Notes: generated by a model not told the origin, from the letters alone. Numbered from the stretch's first letter, positions 46,751 through 58,412 are shown. The stretch is DNA of 64,000 nt from Siphonodentalium dalli (GCA_032622095.1 CP136061.1:59603301-59667300); one strand, 5' to 3'. A program made the numbers and translations.

Positions 46751-48147
46751 AGCATGCTATGAAATAATATAGATATACATATTAGCTCCGCTATATAATC
46801 AATTAATTATTAAAGGCACGGGCGGCGTTCGTTGCAGAAATATTCATATTTATTCAAATCGCCATCAACAGCAGGAATATTAAAAAATATATAGTTTTGC
46901 TCATATGCCAAACATAATCAGCGCGTAAATGGTATATTTCGTCAAGACGTACGATGGTGTACGTAAACAAGAACCATCTCGTGTTACAGAAATTTTGCTT
47001 CTGTTTACATAACATAGCGCAATTATATTAGTTAATCACACACAAGTGATATAAACGCTCTTTATTATTTCCATATCAGGAAAAAAAGGAACAAATAACG
47101 CTCTTTATGTTTACCATATCCGGATCTAAACAAAAGCCAGGTTCTGTAACGTTTTTTTCCTTTTGTTTACATAACAAAGGAAAAGCATTTGACAACAACA
47201 TACTATTTATGCCATATTTCTGATTGGTATAGGAACAAAGTCTGTCTATATATTTTACTATTCTTTCTGTTTATGGTAGTTTTTGACGGAGCTGAATATT
47301 TTAACAGCATACCCACCGCCAACGCCACCCGTATCTTTAAACGGACTTATTATGATATCAAACAACATCCCTCTGTAAGATGTCTGTTTCAACTTGAATC
47401 TAACTTGAATTGGACTTTACATTATTGGAGATTGACGGGTCGATATTGTGAAATGCCTCATTGATTAACGTGTCCCTAACAAGTTAATCGTCGCAATCAA
47501 ACGCGTCTTATCAGAACATTGGTTGGTTTATCACCCGTCTCACCCAATATTTTAACTTGTCGACAAGTGTAAGACAAACACATTTAACGGTCAACGTGTA
47601 AGCAATTGCGCTTTACGTGATACTTCCATATTATTGCAAAAATATCTTCAAACAAACGCTCCCTTCTCCCAACTCGTTACTAGAACTTACCAGTTAAAAA
47701 TTGTACATTAGACTAGGCAATATAAAAAAAATGCTAGATTGACATTCCCTCCCGATCCTGTGAAGAATACAATATAAAATTCGCCCTCCAGCCCCATTTT
47801 TTTTCTTCAAAAGTTGAATGTAAATCTAGCAATTAATTTATATTGGCCCAATGGAGACATTTTATTTGAATGTGGCAGAACACGTTGCGTTGACATTCAA
47901 TGATGGCATATTTAATCTCGATACTTTATTCCGGAATAGTGGCGTACGGTTGATACTTCCGACATGACTCCCAGGCTTATGATCGTTGCACCTGACGGAC
48001 GGTTCTAGCTATCTAGAAGAGTGGGATCACACCAGCGTTTATCCGGGTAACGGTACTCGATGGTGTTCGAAATTAACCAGGCTTATAACACGTGATGTCC
48101 TAGTTTGATTACTCGTGACGTTTGTTTTATCGGTAGAACGGTAGAAC
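46751..48147. other. unassigned DNA
   Basis: No gene is recognised. The segment 46975-47180 has repeated words (ATAACGCTCTTTAT; TGTTTACATAACA, each twice), suggesting a degraded tandem repeat. A 91-codon frame at 47189-47464 starts with a hydrophobic stretch but has no domain I know. Confidence 0.4.
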
Positions 48148-48289
48148 AAAATACACTCATGTGCTCTTTGAACGATGCAAACAACATGGTCATTATAATG
48201 AAAATGAATTTATGACTCCAGACATAAATTCATTTTCATTATAATTACCATTTTGTTTACATAATTCATAGAACACATGAGTGTAATTT
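48148..48289. repeat. fold-back element (~142 bp)
   Basis: AAATACACTCATGTG at the left pairs with CACATGAGTGTAATTT at the right. The inner arms GGTCATTATAATGAAAATGA and TCATTTTCATTATAATTACC are near-exact complements around an 8 bp loop. It is non-coding. Confidence 0.85.
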
Positions 48290-48498
48290 GCACTAATCCA
48301 TGGCTCAAATTAATTGATTTGTTGCGTATATTCTGTTGAGTATAAAAGGAGATGGTCCCATAAATGGTCGGATTTATATAGTGTACAGTACCCCTTTAAA
48401 GTCCATATGAATTTGTTTACGTATTTCTCGACCTCTTAACTGGTCCCTGGAACCGAACTGGAATGTATCATTTGAGACAACATCGACCATTATTCCTA

Positions 48499-49017
48499 GA
48501 TCATGCCATGAATCTCTACTGTGGCTGAAGCCCGTAGATATCATATTCCACCAGTACAAAACCTTGCATGAAACTTTTTGAAGTTTTGGCACGGAACCTT
48601 ATAAAGTTGAATAAATAACACGGGGAATATATTTCTTAATTACTATATGTTCCTTAATAATGTACTTCACTGTAGGTGAAGATCCCAAGTCGAAATTACA
48701 TGCTTTTCTGTGAATTGTGTGAGCCGATATCGCAATAAATATTCAATTGATTACCCAGGAGAAATTCCATAAATGCAAGAAACGCAAACATAGTCGCTCA
48801 CAAAGTCACTTAAATCGTGAAATTTCGAGTTTGGACCTTCACCTACAGTGAAGTACATTATTAAGAAACAGATAATAACACAGAAATATATTCCCTGTGT
48901 TATTTTTTCGATTTTATAAGGTTCCCTGACAAAACTTCAAAAAGTTTCCAGGTTTTGTACTGGTGAATATGATCTTTAGGGACGTCAGCCAGAGTAGAGA
49001 TTCATTGCATGATCTAA
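48499..49017. repeat. fold-back element with ~200 bp arms and ~115 bp spacer
   Basis: The left arm (48499-48700) runs AGATCATGCCATGAATCTCT, CCAGTACAAAACCTTG, CTTTTTGAAGTTTTGGCA, AATAATGTACTTCACTGTAG and GTGAAGATCCCAAGTCGAAA. The right arm (48817-49017) is its reverse complement with about 10-15% mismatch. It has no coding frame. A solo arm exists at 44133-44285. Confidence 0.82.
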
Positions 49018-51650
49018 CATTGTTTAATGCTTGAATCCGTTATACGGGGTCATTTAGAGGCCATAGATAATGGATCGGATGGCCTGCAGGGACGAGGCCA
49101 AGCTGCAAAACAGAGTTCAGTCCCCTCGATACGCTATTTCTGAACGCTGCCGGCATCTGTATTTTCTTAATTAAATCTAACATTTGTTTTATAAAAGTGT
49201 TTTGTCAGTTACAATTCATTCTGACTTGATATAGACAATTTTCAAATGAATATGGACAGACTAATGCAGAATGAATTGTAACCTACAAAAGAGTCAAATA
49301 AATAACGGTGACATTTCTTCAAATTACGTGTAGGGGCGGGCAGCGATAAGTCCTTCATGGGGGACAGAACTCTGCATGGAGCTTGGAACGCGGCTAGATG
49401 GAGTTGTCCACCTTGGTGTTTCACTAACTGCACCCACCCTTTGAACCAGTCCGAGATGTCCAAGTCTAGGAAAATTCCATTAGCACCCCTTGCATTGGCA
49501 TTTTGCAATTAATGGCCCAAGCTTTCTCACTGTTGATAATATTTTCTAACTGATGTGCGTTTTATTGTAAAATCTACCAGATCAATTTCATCATATTTTT
49601 GGTTTGATGTGAGACACCCAACCCCTATCATCATGTCCATATGTGACTAATAGACTTGGCATACAGCAAATCCGCGGATTAGTTTATCAAGTATTTTTAA
49701 AGTAAGTGTTTAATGATCGCCCGTTAGCATGCTTACGGGTGGACCTCACTGAGTGAATAAGCACGGGCCGGTGTTCTGACTGATTGACGACGAATGATTT
49801 AACCAACCAGTCAGGCAGTAAAACTGTTGTTTCATATTTTATTGAACATCCCAAATTTCCATTTCAAACAACTAATGAGCCACACAAATTGGTATTGACA
49901 ACAATTGGTATTTAAGTAGCCATGCAATCAACGCTATTTGTTCTTCGAGGGATGGCCCTTTATTTCACACAAAATAGGACAAGTAAAAAAGTAATGGTAA
50001 AAAAAGTAATGGTCCTCATTTTGGTTAGCCACAATTACATTTAGGGCTGTTTATTATATTATTTCTCCACTTGTCTCCATTAAAATCGTTGCATTTATTT
50101 CGGAGTCTTCATAAATGAATGTTTTCTTTCCTTATGCCACTGGAATAAACAAGGGTGGTTTTAATCTCTCGGATTGGGGTTTGACAAGGTTTATGACGGT
50201 ACATGTATAAGAAAAATCAATGCGTTTCGTTTGGCAATTTACTATATATAGCCGCTCTCAGGGCATGGCATTCGCTAGGCCAAGCAAAGTTCACTATAAT
50301 TGCAACCGTGTCTATATGATGGCTGGTGTTAATAGATTTTATTCGTGTAAATGCATTTATTGAAAATCGCTTTCCAATATATCTAAATATCACCAAATTG
50401 TAGGCTCTGACATTGCTTATTTATCTTCATCGCTAGGTCTAAGCAATAGGTGTGTTCCTAAGCTTGCCGTCTATATTTGCAAGATGCGACGCACCCACGT
50501 TTCACTGCAATATAACCGATATATACAACCAGGTAGCAGGGGTTTAAAGCTGATATTAACATCGCTCTCGTGTGTTCTGCAAAAAAAAAACCCAAGACCT
50601 CGGCTTCGTCTCGGTGATTATGTATTCGGCAAACCTTGTCAGATTCCGTCACCGTTTCAGACTCGGTTTTAATACGACGACATGATTGGTTCGAACTATT
50701 TCACGTTATTTTTAGGTTGGTACATGGGTCAAGTACAGGGGCGCCAATTTGAATTTAGTTGTATTCCGTCGGTTCGTGGGTACGAAAACATTTACATTTA
50801 ACGTCGAATTAAACAATATAAAAGTGTCATCTTACAAAACTGATAGAGAATAGTCCACAAAATATCTATATGAAATTACCGCATGACTTAAATTGACTTT
50901 TGTGGACACGTCCAATAGCACAATTGTTGCGAGGTGACACAATTGGTACGATGTCAGGCAGATTGTCGGGTCATAACATACACCGTAAATCGGTGCTATC
51001 AATTGCATTAAAATCGGATGGTTGACCCATGTTTCCGGATATTTGGTGATCACGAGCCATACATCGAGTAACTCGTCAAATAACACCACGCGTAAACGGA
51101 CTATGTTATGCGGAACGTCTGATATAGAGTAGTGACATATTTCTTCCAGATCTGGATATAATCATCCGCCAAAAATGACAAATTGCACAAGAGAGCGTGG
51201 CCCCAGAGGTCATAGATCGAGGTGTCCAGAATGGATGATTATTTGTCCCCATCACCGATACCTAGGGGTATATCCATTACTTATTGGGAATATAACCCTG
51301 TTTCGCCACCGATGGATGGCGCATAACTTAATAGATTATGTGCTATACATATGTCATATTGGCGGACCATCGATTGATTTATAATAATCATATATGGCAT
51401 CAGTGCAGGGAATATATTGTACAGGGGCAAATATATCCTATACCATAAAAATCTGCACGGATTGTTATGATTAAATATGTTTCTTTGGAATCTGCATCAT
51501 TAATTAAAGATGTCCCATCCGATTTGAAACTATAAAACTATCATCATCATATTTATTTCGAAACAAGCCATTCGACTTATAATTGCATCATACAAAAACA
51601 ATTTGAATATATAAAGTCACAATAGAACGTTCAATTAGCGTAAGGGTATT
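49018..51650. other. unassigned DNA with weak inverted repeats
   Basis: No gene is recognised. The segment 49204-49290 has inverted ~24 bp ends (TTTTGTCAGTTACAATTC... and ...GAATTGTAACCTACAAAAG), with weaker outer similarity (CAGAGTTCAGTCCCC near 49110 against the reverse complement of GGGGGACAGAACTCTG near 49360). It may be a diverged TIR element of about 0.45 kb. The 88-codon minus frame at 49242-49508 lies inside it. Confidence 0.4.
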
Positions 51651-51654
51651 TGAG

Positions 51655-52062
51655 ATCATATCGATAAGAGTCAAGTAATGTTTGGAATTATGTTAAGGTT
51701 TTTGCTTCCACAACTATGTCAGGTAATTTGTTTCACAAGCAATAACTGTATGAGTAGAAAGAATTTACGAACGTCTTTTCGCGATCCAGGCATCTAGTGC
51801 TTTTTACCTGGCACATTTTGTTGCTCTAGCCTGCATGCTTTCTAGCGCTTTGCAGTGTTTGCACTGGTATTGGATATTTTAATTCCACGTAGTCTTACTA
51901 TATTCAATAACGGGTCTTACCATGCTGACATAAAGTTTTCTGAACAGGCCTTTATCCAAATTGTCGAAGGGTCTTTTAATAATTTGAGAGTTATGTAAGC
52001 TTTGTTGCAAATCGTATTGATATGAACGTCAATTTTGAGAATTTCACCAATCATTGTGCCAA
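51655..52062 (-). pseudogene. relic of a non-LTR retrotransposon RT C-terminus
   Basis: On the minus strand from 52062: HINTICNKAYITLKLLK, then after a one-base shift RPFDNLDKGLFRKLYVSMVR followed by PVIEYSKTTWN, a stop, and ALESMQARATK. This is the thumb/post-RT region of jockey- or CR1-like ORF2 proteins (family pattern: LGLIKRTF...LYKSLVRPHLEYA...WN...LExVQRRATK). Stops and a shift make it non-functional. It differs in type from the relic at 46.4 kb, so it comes from another element lineage. Confidence 0.72.
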
Positions 52063-52568
52063 TATCGTTTTCTTATGCGAATAAATGAGTTGCGATAATA
52101 TTTTTTGAGATATGCACAGCTGTTCAAACGAACAATCTTGACAATCATGATATGAACAGACCATTTTGGGCGAGGGTTAGATAAAATGATAGTTGATATG
52201 CAGTTATAGGGTACGTATGGGCGGGCCTAATCCCAGATTGCCGAGCTCTATGTGATTTATTCCCTGAGTTCAATGAGACCATTCTAGTTTTGCTATTATG
52301 ATCTAACGCTCAGGTGTGGAGAATTAGAAGATATAAATTTACTGCTGATAGCTAAAGTAGTCTTTATGTCACGTACCCGTTAAATACCCTGATAAGTGTA
52401 CCCGAAATACAACGATAAGTATCCAATATACGTCGACGAGTAGTGAAAATCAATTGATAGATACGCTAATATAAAGAGATAGAGTAACACCTTGTTATCA
52501 AGAAAATTGGACATAGCTGAGTAGCGGCGAGCTTCTGGTTCTGAGGGACTATAGACATAAAGTATGCA
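52063..52568. other. unassigned DNA
   Basis: No gene is recognised. This may include further decayed RT sequence upstream of the relic at 51.7-52.06 kb, but I could not read it. Confidence 0.35.
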
Positions 52569-53382
52569 CCGCCAGCCAAGTGGTCCTGCTAATATGCTAT
52601 GATGCTGGTGGTCGTGCTGAATTGCTATGATGCGGGTAGGGCAAACTGATGCCGTTGCGAAAAAGTACCGTTATTTTTTCTAATGTTTGTCATATCGCGG
52701 TGTTTTGCTAATCCGAGCGATTGGAGAAAACAAAACTGTGTGTATGAAACATTCAAGAAAATATATATATTTGTATACGCCCTTTTGAAAAGGTCGTATA
52801 ATGTAACCAGTCCGTCCGTCCGTCCGTCTATGCGTCTAGCCGTCTGCCCGAAGGTCCCTTAATATTTTTGGTTTTCGACGGATAACTCCAGTTTGGATTA
52901 TTTAATCTGAACTAAAGTTGGTATGTGTATTTCCCAGCTAAAATCACATGCCAAGTTCGAATATTGGTTCTGTCCAATTATTTTGACATGAGTTACGGCC
53001 ATTTTTCAACTTAGAAATAGACTGCATTTTGGCATTGAAATTGGGGGTATATCAGATATTCTTTGTAAGCTCAAATATTATTTTATTTTGAGGTAGTACG
53101 ATTCGAAATGGCTAAACCACGTATTTTGCCACGCCCTAGCGATGCTCTTGTTGAAAAATATACTAATGCCTGCGCTGGCGTTTCTAAAACGACGTGAATA
53201 ACCATCTTGATTATAGTCGATTTTCAACAACTAATACAACCAATATTAAAAATATTTCACAATAAATATGTGTTTGAATGTTTGATTCAAAGTAAAAACA
53301 AATAACGGTACTTTTTGTTAACAGCAACAATTTGCCCTAACAGCATCATAGCAATTCAGCAGGACCACTGACCAGCGGTGGT
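52569..53382. mobile_element. TIR element (~0.8 kb) containing a CGCCCTTTTGAAAAGG/GTCC repeat
   Basis: The left end CGCCAGCCAAGTGGTCCTGC leads, through a doubled GCTATGATGC stretch, to GTAGGGCAAACTGATG and AAAAGTACCGTTATTTTTT. The right end, in reverse complement, reads CGCTGGTCAGTGGTCCTGC, TGAATTGCTATGATGC, AGGGCAAATTGTTG and AAAAGTACCGTTATTTG. The TIR is about 95 bp. The interior from 52774 holds a small hairpin (ATACGCCCTTTTGAAAAGGT...) and a GTCCGTCCGTCC run, a dispersed mollusc-type repeat probably nested in the element. A 0.41 kb relative lies at 1266-1676. Confidence 0.7.
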
Positions 53383-54570
53383 ATATAATGTTTACACACG
53401 AGTCCCGATCAAGTTCGAATTAGGGTCCGTTCCGACCATATCTGACGGAGTATATATAATTTGCTGATTATCAAGCAGGAAATTCAGCTGGATTTATCGT
53501 GTGTTGATTAGAAGCAAAATAGTCGATTCGAATATTTGCCGTTGTCGATCTGGAATACGTTTATATGGAATATTCGCAGGAGACTAATCACAATATATAC
53601 GACAGTCTCATTTAGGGTCCTACAAATCACAGGCCCCTGCGGAAAATACCAGATATATTTCAATATATACTATACTAGTCACATGCATACTCTATATTGG
53701 TATATCTTGTATTTCTCCCCAGGGGCCTGTACTAAGAATCGGTGATTTTGCTTCGAATCGAATCACGATATCGAATCGTCGTTCGGATTACGACATCGAA
53801 TCGCATATCGAACCGATTCTGGTGGTGTTTATTAAATCCGTTTTCTCAATAATTTTGCACAAGTTGCCCGCTGAATGCGGAGTCTTTGTTGCCATGGACA
53901 AGTTAGTTGTTTTATTTTGTCATATCTTTAAAGCAAGGGAGTATATGCCCTTTTCTGAAAACCCCACGTGCATATGATTACCTACATTATTACATTCACA
54001 TGTGTTCTCGAGTGATTATAAACGATAATTTCACGAGTGAATTATGCCACTTTAACTAGCGAGTTATGTATTCATACGCGCTATCAATAGTTATGAGTCA
54101 TGACTATAATCATCATCGTCATCATCACCACGCACTCTCTGTGTAAAGAAGAACTTTCTTGTATTTTTAAATGCATGTTTTATAATTAGTTTATATATAT
54201 AGCTGTGACCTCTTGTTCCATTATACACGGATTGTTCGAAAATGGTGTCGTGGTCGATGTTGAAATATCCTTTGACAATTTTGAATGTTTCTATGAGATA
54301 TCTTCTCACCCGCCTGTACTTCAACGACACCAGGTTTAGCATAATCAGTCTCTCTGTGTATACAAGGGTATTTCTTCAGACATGGAATGAAACGTGTCGC
54401 TCGACGTTGACATAATAATGGCGATATTATTCGGATTTCTGGTAAATCAGATGTTTATATTGGAATATAATAAACATAAATTTTTCAGAATAATGTATAT
54501 GATTGAACTGTTGACGTGGAATAATTCATTCGAGGCAGGGACTATGTTGTAAACACCTAATGCGCATAAG
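53383..54570. other. unassigned DNA with two small repeats
   Basis: No gene is recognised. The segment 53627-53733 is bracketed by ACAGGCCCCTG and CAGGGGCCTGT and may be a ~105 bp miniature element. 53735-53815 contains about six CGAATCG words (for example TCGAATCGAATCACGATATC), a degenerate short tandem repeat. 54100-54130 has a short ATC run. Confidence 0.45.
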
Positions 54571-55160
54571 ATTGTCCACTTATAAACGGACAATCCTTAC
54601 CTAAAATGGTCATTAATAAATGGACAATCCAACCACGCGTGGCACGCGAGCTTGGGATTGTCCACTAAATCACGACATATATCGATAATCCTGTATGTTA
54701 GCTTCATATTAAATCTGAAGGGTAATAACTCTATAAAGAATGTAACTTTACTAAATAATGGAGATTTGTATGAGAAATTTTCAACACCACATCAGATCAA
54801 CTCTGGTGAAATATAAGTTAAATTCTTCCCTTGGGTGGGTGGGCTTGGGGGAGGTTTGGTGTATACGCTCTTTAAAAACACTTCTTCGAATATTTCCGTT
54901 ATTTCGTCAAAAACTCTTCTTCAAATATCTCCGTTATTTCGTCAAAAAGACTTCTTCTCATACAAATCACCGTTATTTAGTAAATTAACATTCTTTATAG
55001 AGTTATTGCCCTTCATATTAAATATGAAGCTAACATGCAGGATTAGATATACATGTCTTCATTTGGTGGACAATCCCAAGCTCGCGTGCCACGCGTGGTT
55101 GGATTGTCCATTTATTAATGACCATTTTAGGTAAGGATTGTCCGTTTATAAGTGGACAAT
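54571..55160. mobile_element. fold-back MITE (590 bp) with ~205 bp TIRs and 35-bp internal tandem repeats
   Basis: The ends are ATTGTCCACTTATAAACGGA and its reverse complement, each itself a small hairpin (ATTGTCC...GGACAAT). The arms 54571-54777 and 54953-55160 are inverted copies of over 90% identity, sharing CAACCACGCGTGGCACGCGA, GTTAGCTTCATATTAAAT and TTTACTAAATAA. The interior has two full 35 bp units (CTTCTTCRAATATYTCCGTT..., 54881-54915 and 54916-54950) and a third that merges into the right TIR. The open frames at 54758-55134 are shadows. Class unknown. Confidence 0.9.
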
Positions 55161-56878
55161 CCTTGAAGAATTGCCTGGTTGTAAAACACTCGAGCACAAT
55201 GCGCTCTCGTCATTGTACAACGTCCCTGCCTCTCATGAATTATTTAACGTCACCAGTCCAACTCAGTGCATGCATGTGGACATGATATGTACTACATTTG
55301 AATGCAAGACGAGACCACAACCCAAAACCTTGTTGATTTGAACTGAAAATATCCGAATCAGCGGTCGGATTCGATGCCGATCTCGAATCGACTGGCCGAT
55401 ATTGACAACGAATAGAAAATAGAATATTCTGATTATCCTAATCCTTTACACAATCTCTTCACGTTGTCGCCCAACACGTATAGTAACTTATAGTATGCTC
55501 GTTACCAAACATTATGACTGCTCACGTCAGGTTCACCTCCATATAGCTAAACCACGGTAATATCCGTCATGTGGTTACATCTAATATATCTTATATATCC
55601 ATACATGGTCCTCTTGAAGAAAGAATGCATACAACCATGAATACCCATCACACGCATGTGTGTGGTCCTCTGGTAAATTCTGACACGTATGTAATTAACT
55701 TTTGCACTTTCTTGCAATAAAAATACAGTACCCGATAAGTGGTAGCACCATAAACAAATTGACACTTAGTTCGGACCACGCGAAGATTCGAATCATTGTC
55801 GATCGCACGCGTCTATAATCGTTAGCCAACCCGGAGGCGTTTAATCCGGAATAATTATACACCTAATTATCCAATGTAGTTATGGATCTATTTACACACT
55901 TGACACTTGTAGAGTTTATATGTTAAACAAATGTTTATCTACCGCGTTTAGAATCAGGCACGATTTACAAGTTTGTTATGTTCCCGACTAACAAATCGAT
56001 TAGAATAGCGATCTGGAGGTATTGTGTGAGAAATTGTACAAATGCATTATTCTTTAGCTCATATTAAATTTGCGTCATTATACCGCACTGGCACGTTCTA
56101 TAAAATCTGAAAAAATATGGTATTGTGTATCTCGGTATGGCAAAAGTATCTGATCGGTGTGTCCAACTTAGAATTTCTAACTGCATTTTCAACAATTATC
56201 ACCCTGGGTCTGAAGTTTCCAGAAACCATAGTCCAACTGTTGGCTTTCCAACTGATGGCCATTTCAGTCCAAACATTTAACCTGAAGTGGGAAATTATTC
56301 GACTCACACATAAACTATCTGAGCATTTCACTATTTTTTGTCTGAATTTTCAAACTGATGTTCCGGCGTGTATTTTGCAACTATTAAAAATTATGTTCTT
56401 AACAATTGAAGGCACTGTAATGTACTAAACGCTAAGTCTCGTCCTTGCCTTACATTACAAACCCAAGTACTTGTAAAATACGCAGTTGCATCCACATCTG
56501 TGGCCGGTCCCGCCTGCAAGTCCCACATTAGTATGCAACTCATCTTGACGCGACACTCGCGTTTCCCCCCATATCTCCGTTTCTCTCTAGCTGCCTCTGA
56601 ACTCGCAAATGAGCAACAATGTAATCCCACGATGCCACACACACAAACAATAAAGTCATTGGCTCCATTTACGGCACCGTAAGTATATGCTTTCTTAAAA
56701 CTGTCTCAGCTGGCAAACATCCGACAATCAACTCTTTTGGGCCACAGCTATTCTAGTCCCCTTCCCAGTGACTGTCGTCGAAATGTTATTCCGTTTCTCT
56801 AATCTATGTAATGGAAATCACGTTAATGTATACTTATTTACATGTACACAATAATGGCTGTAATATTATTTCTGTTAG
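55161..56878. other. unassigned DNA
   Basis: No gene is recognised. The segment 56140-56420 has words of the array repeat (GTCCAACTTAGAATTTCTAA; TTTCCAACTGATGGCCATTT) and is probably a diverged solo copy. 56480-56690 is G+C-richer, with open frames on both strands and a GTAAGT at 56680-56685, but the protein is not recognisable. Confidence 0.4.
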
Positions 56879-56896
56879 ATACCTGTTGTAAAAGCC

Positions 56897-58156
56897 TTGA
56901 GAGAAACGTTTCAGTCTGCATACACATCGCACTCAAGTACAGAGACTGCAATTATTCGAGTTCAGAATGACATCCTTTCAGCAATGGACTCACAACGCTG
57001 TATAATTCTGATTCTCCTAGACTTGTCTGCTGCGTTCGATACGGTTGATCATACCATCCTATTGCGTCGTCTCGAACGCAGACTTGGTATCACGGACAGT
57101 GCTCTGAAGTGGCTGACATCATACCTTGACAACAGAACTCAGTCATTGAAAATAGGACCATGTCAGTCAAGGAGAGTCCTTCTCAAGTGTGGTGTTCCTC
57201 AGGGATCCTCTATCGGCCCTGTTCTCTTTCTATGCTACATACTGCCGCTAGGAGATATTATCCGCCGCTATGGTCTCATGTTTCACCTATACGCAGACGA
57301 TTGCCAGCTATATGTGTCATTCTCCGCTGGCAGTCAGGAATCTGTCGTTGATGCCGTTGGAACTGTGGAGCAATGTATTTCGGAAGTGAAAGATTGGATG
57401 TTACAAAACAAATTAAAACTAAATGATGATAAAACAGAAATGATAGTTATAGGTACCAGACATCAGCTAGCAAAACTTGATTCTCCTCTTCTTATTGAGA
57501 TCGATTCCAATTCCATCATGTCAAGTGAATCCATTCGCAACCTCGGTGTTATGTTCGATACCAACATGTCTATGGACGCTCATGTAAATAATCTATGTCG
57601 AGCATGTAATTATCATTTGAGAAATATTGGTAAAATAAGAAAATACTTGACAGTTTCGGCAACTAAAACAATTATCCAGTCACTTGTGAGCAGCAAGCTA
57701 GATTACATGAACGGTTGCTTGTTCGGCACCACTAGCTCACTCGCCGCGAAATTGGAGCGAGTTCAAAAAACTGCTGCTAGAATTGTCGCGAGGGTACCGA
57801 GAAGGACAGAGATGAGTCCAGTCTTGCAAAATCTCCAATGGCTGCCCATCCAATACAGGATCCAATTCAAGATCATATTGATCACATTTCGTGCTCTTGA
57901 AGGAAAGGCGCCCGACTACATTAAAAAGCTAGTATGTTTAAAGATTGTAGGTACGATGCAGCGAAGATCAGACGGGAAGAGATTTCTAACACTTCCTAAC
58001 TCAAACCATCCTACGTTAGGGGACAAAGCCTTCTCCATCATAGCTCCAACGTTGTGGAACAAACTCCCGGACGTTCTGAGGCTTACGGTTGATCGTTTAG
58101 AATTCCGTAAACTTTTAAAGACACATCTTTTTAAAATAGCTTATGGACTCAACTGA
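56897..58156 (+). CDS. reverse transcriptase (ORF2, N-terminally truncated) of an L2/CR1-like retrotransposon
   Basis: The frame has 419 codons, uninterrupted to TGA; the first codon used is TTG, because the true start is lost by truncation. It would copy the element's RNA into DNA at the target site. Motifs in order: FQSAYTSHSSTETAIIRVQ (RT block 2, residues ~4-22); LDLSAAFDTVDH (block 3, first catalytic Asp, ~41-52); GVPQGSSIGPVLF (block 4, ~98-110); YADDCQLY (block 5, the catalytic YADD, ~131-138); WMLQNKLKLNDDKTE (~167-181); then the C-terminal conserved region with VQKTAARIV, LQWLPIQYRIQFK, FSIIAPTLWNKLP and LKTHLFK just before the end. The catalytic residues are intact and there are no stops or shifts, so the insertion is young. 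The endonuclease and RT fingers are missing. Confidence 0.95.
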   Translation: MRETFQSAYTSHSSTETAIIRVQNDILSAMDSQRCIILILLDLSAAFDTVDHTILLRRLERRLGITDSALKWLTSYLDNRTQSLKIGPCQSRRVLLKCGVPQGSSIGPVLFLCYILPLGDIIRRYGLMFHLYADDCQLYVSFSAGSQESVVDAVGTVEQCISEVKDWMLQNKLKLNDDKTEMIVIGTRHQLAKLDSPLLIEIDSNSIMSSESIRNLGVMFDTNMSMDAHVNNLCRACNYHLRNIGKIRKYLTVSATKTIIQSLVSSKLDYMNGCLFGTTSSLAAKLERVQKTAARIVARVPRRTEMSPVLQNLQWLPIQYRIQFKIILITFRALEGKAPDYIKKLVCLKIVGTMQRRSDGKRFLTLPNSNHPTLGDKAFSIIAPTLWNKLPDVLRLTVDRLEFRKLLKTHLFKIAYGLN

Positions 58157-58158
58157 AA

Positions 58159-58228
58159 TTTTTAACTGACTTTATCTGGAGTTTCTCTTCGCATTCGAAG
58201 AGAAACTCCAGATAAAGTCAGTTAAAAA
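58159..58228. repeat. perfect 33-bp hairpin directly after the RT stop codon
   Basis: TTTTTAACTGACTTTATCTG... (58159-58191) and its exact reverse complement (58196-58228) are separated by a 4 bp CATT loop. The stop codon of the RT ends at 58156, so the transcript would carry this stem at the start of its 3' UTR. It may be a functional RNA structure of this lineage or a local inverted duplication formed during insertion. Confidence 0.95.
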
Positions 58229-58376
58229 CTTTTTAACCATTAATTTATATCTGTGATTTTTTAGGATTTGCCATCTCTTAGACTTATTTTATCCGCGTGT
58301 TTGCTCTTTTATCCTATAGTATGATGTTCTTTTATATATATATATATAATTTTTTTATCACATCTTTTATGTAACA

Positions 58377-58412
58377 GCGCCTATGAACACAACTCTGTAG
58401 TGAAATAGGCGC
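58377..58412 (+). promoter_or_regulatory. 3'-end stem-loop of the L2-like element
   Basis: GCGCCTAT and ATAGGCGC form an 8 bp stem just before the (AAT)n tail. In related elements a 3'-terminal hairpin is the RT's recognition signal; that role is inferred here. Confidence 0.6.

Noticed and set aside
49242-49508. 88-codon minus frame with GANGIFLDLDISDWFKGW
   Set aside because: It looks protein-like, but it overlaps inverted-repeat sequence, has no known domain and no splice signals; not enough support.
56391-56690. Open frames on both strands and a GTAAGT just upstream of the RT, possibly a 5' exon of the retrotransposon
   Set aside because: Neither strand encodes an endonuclease or RT finger motif; the RT is better explained by ordinary 5' truncation.
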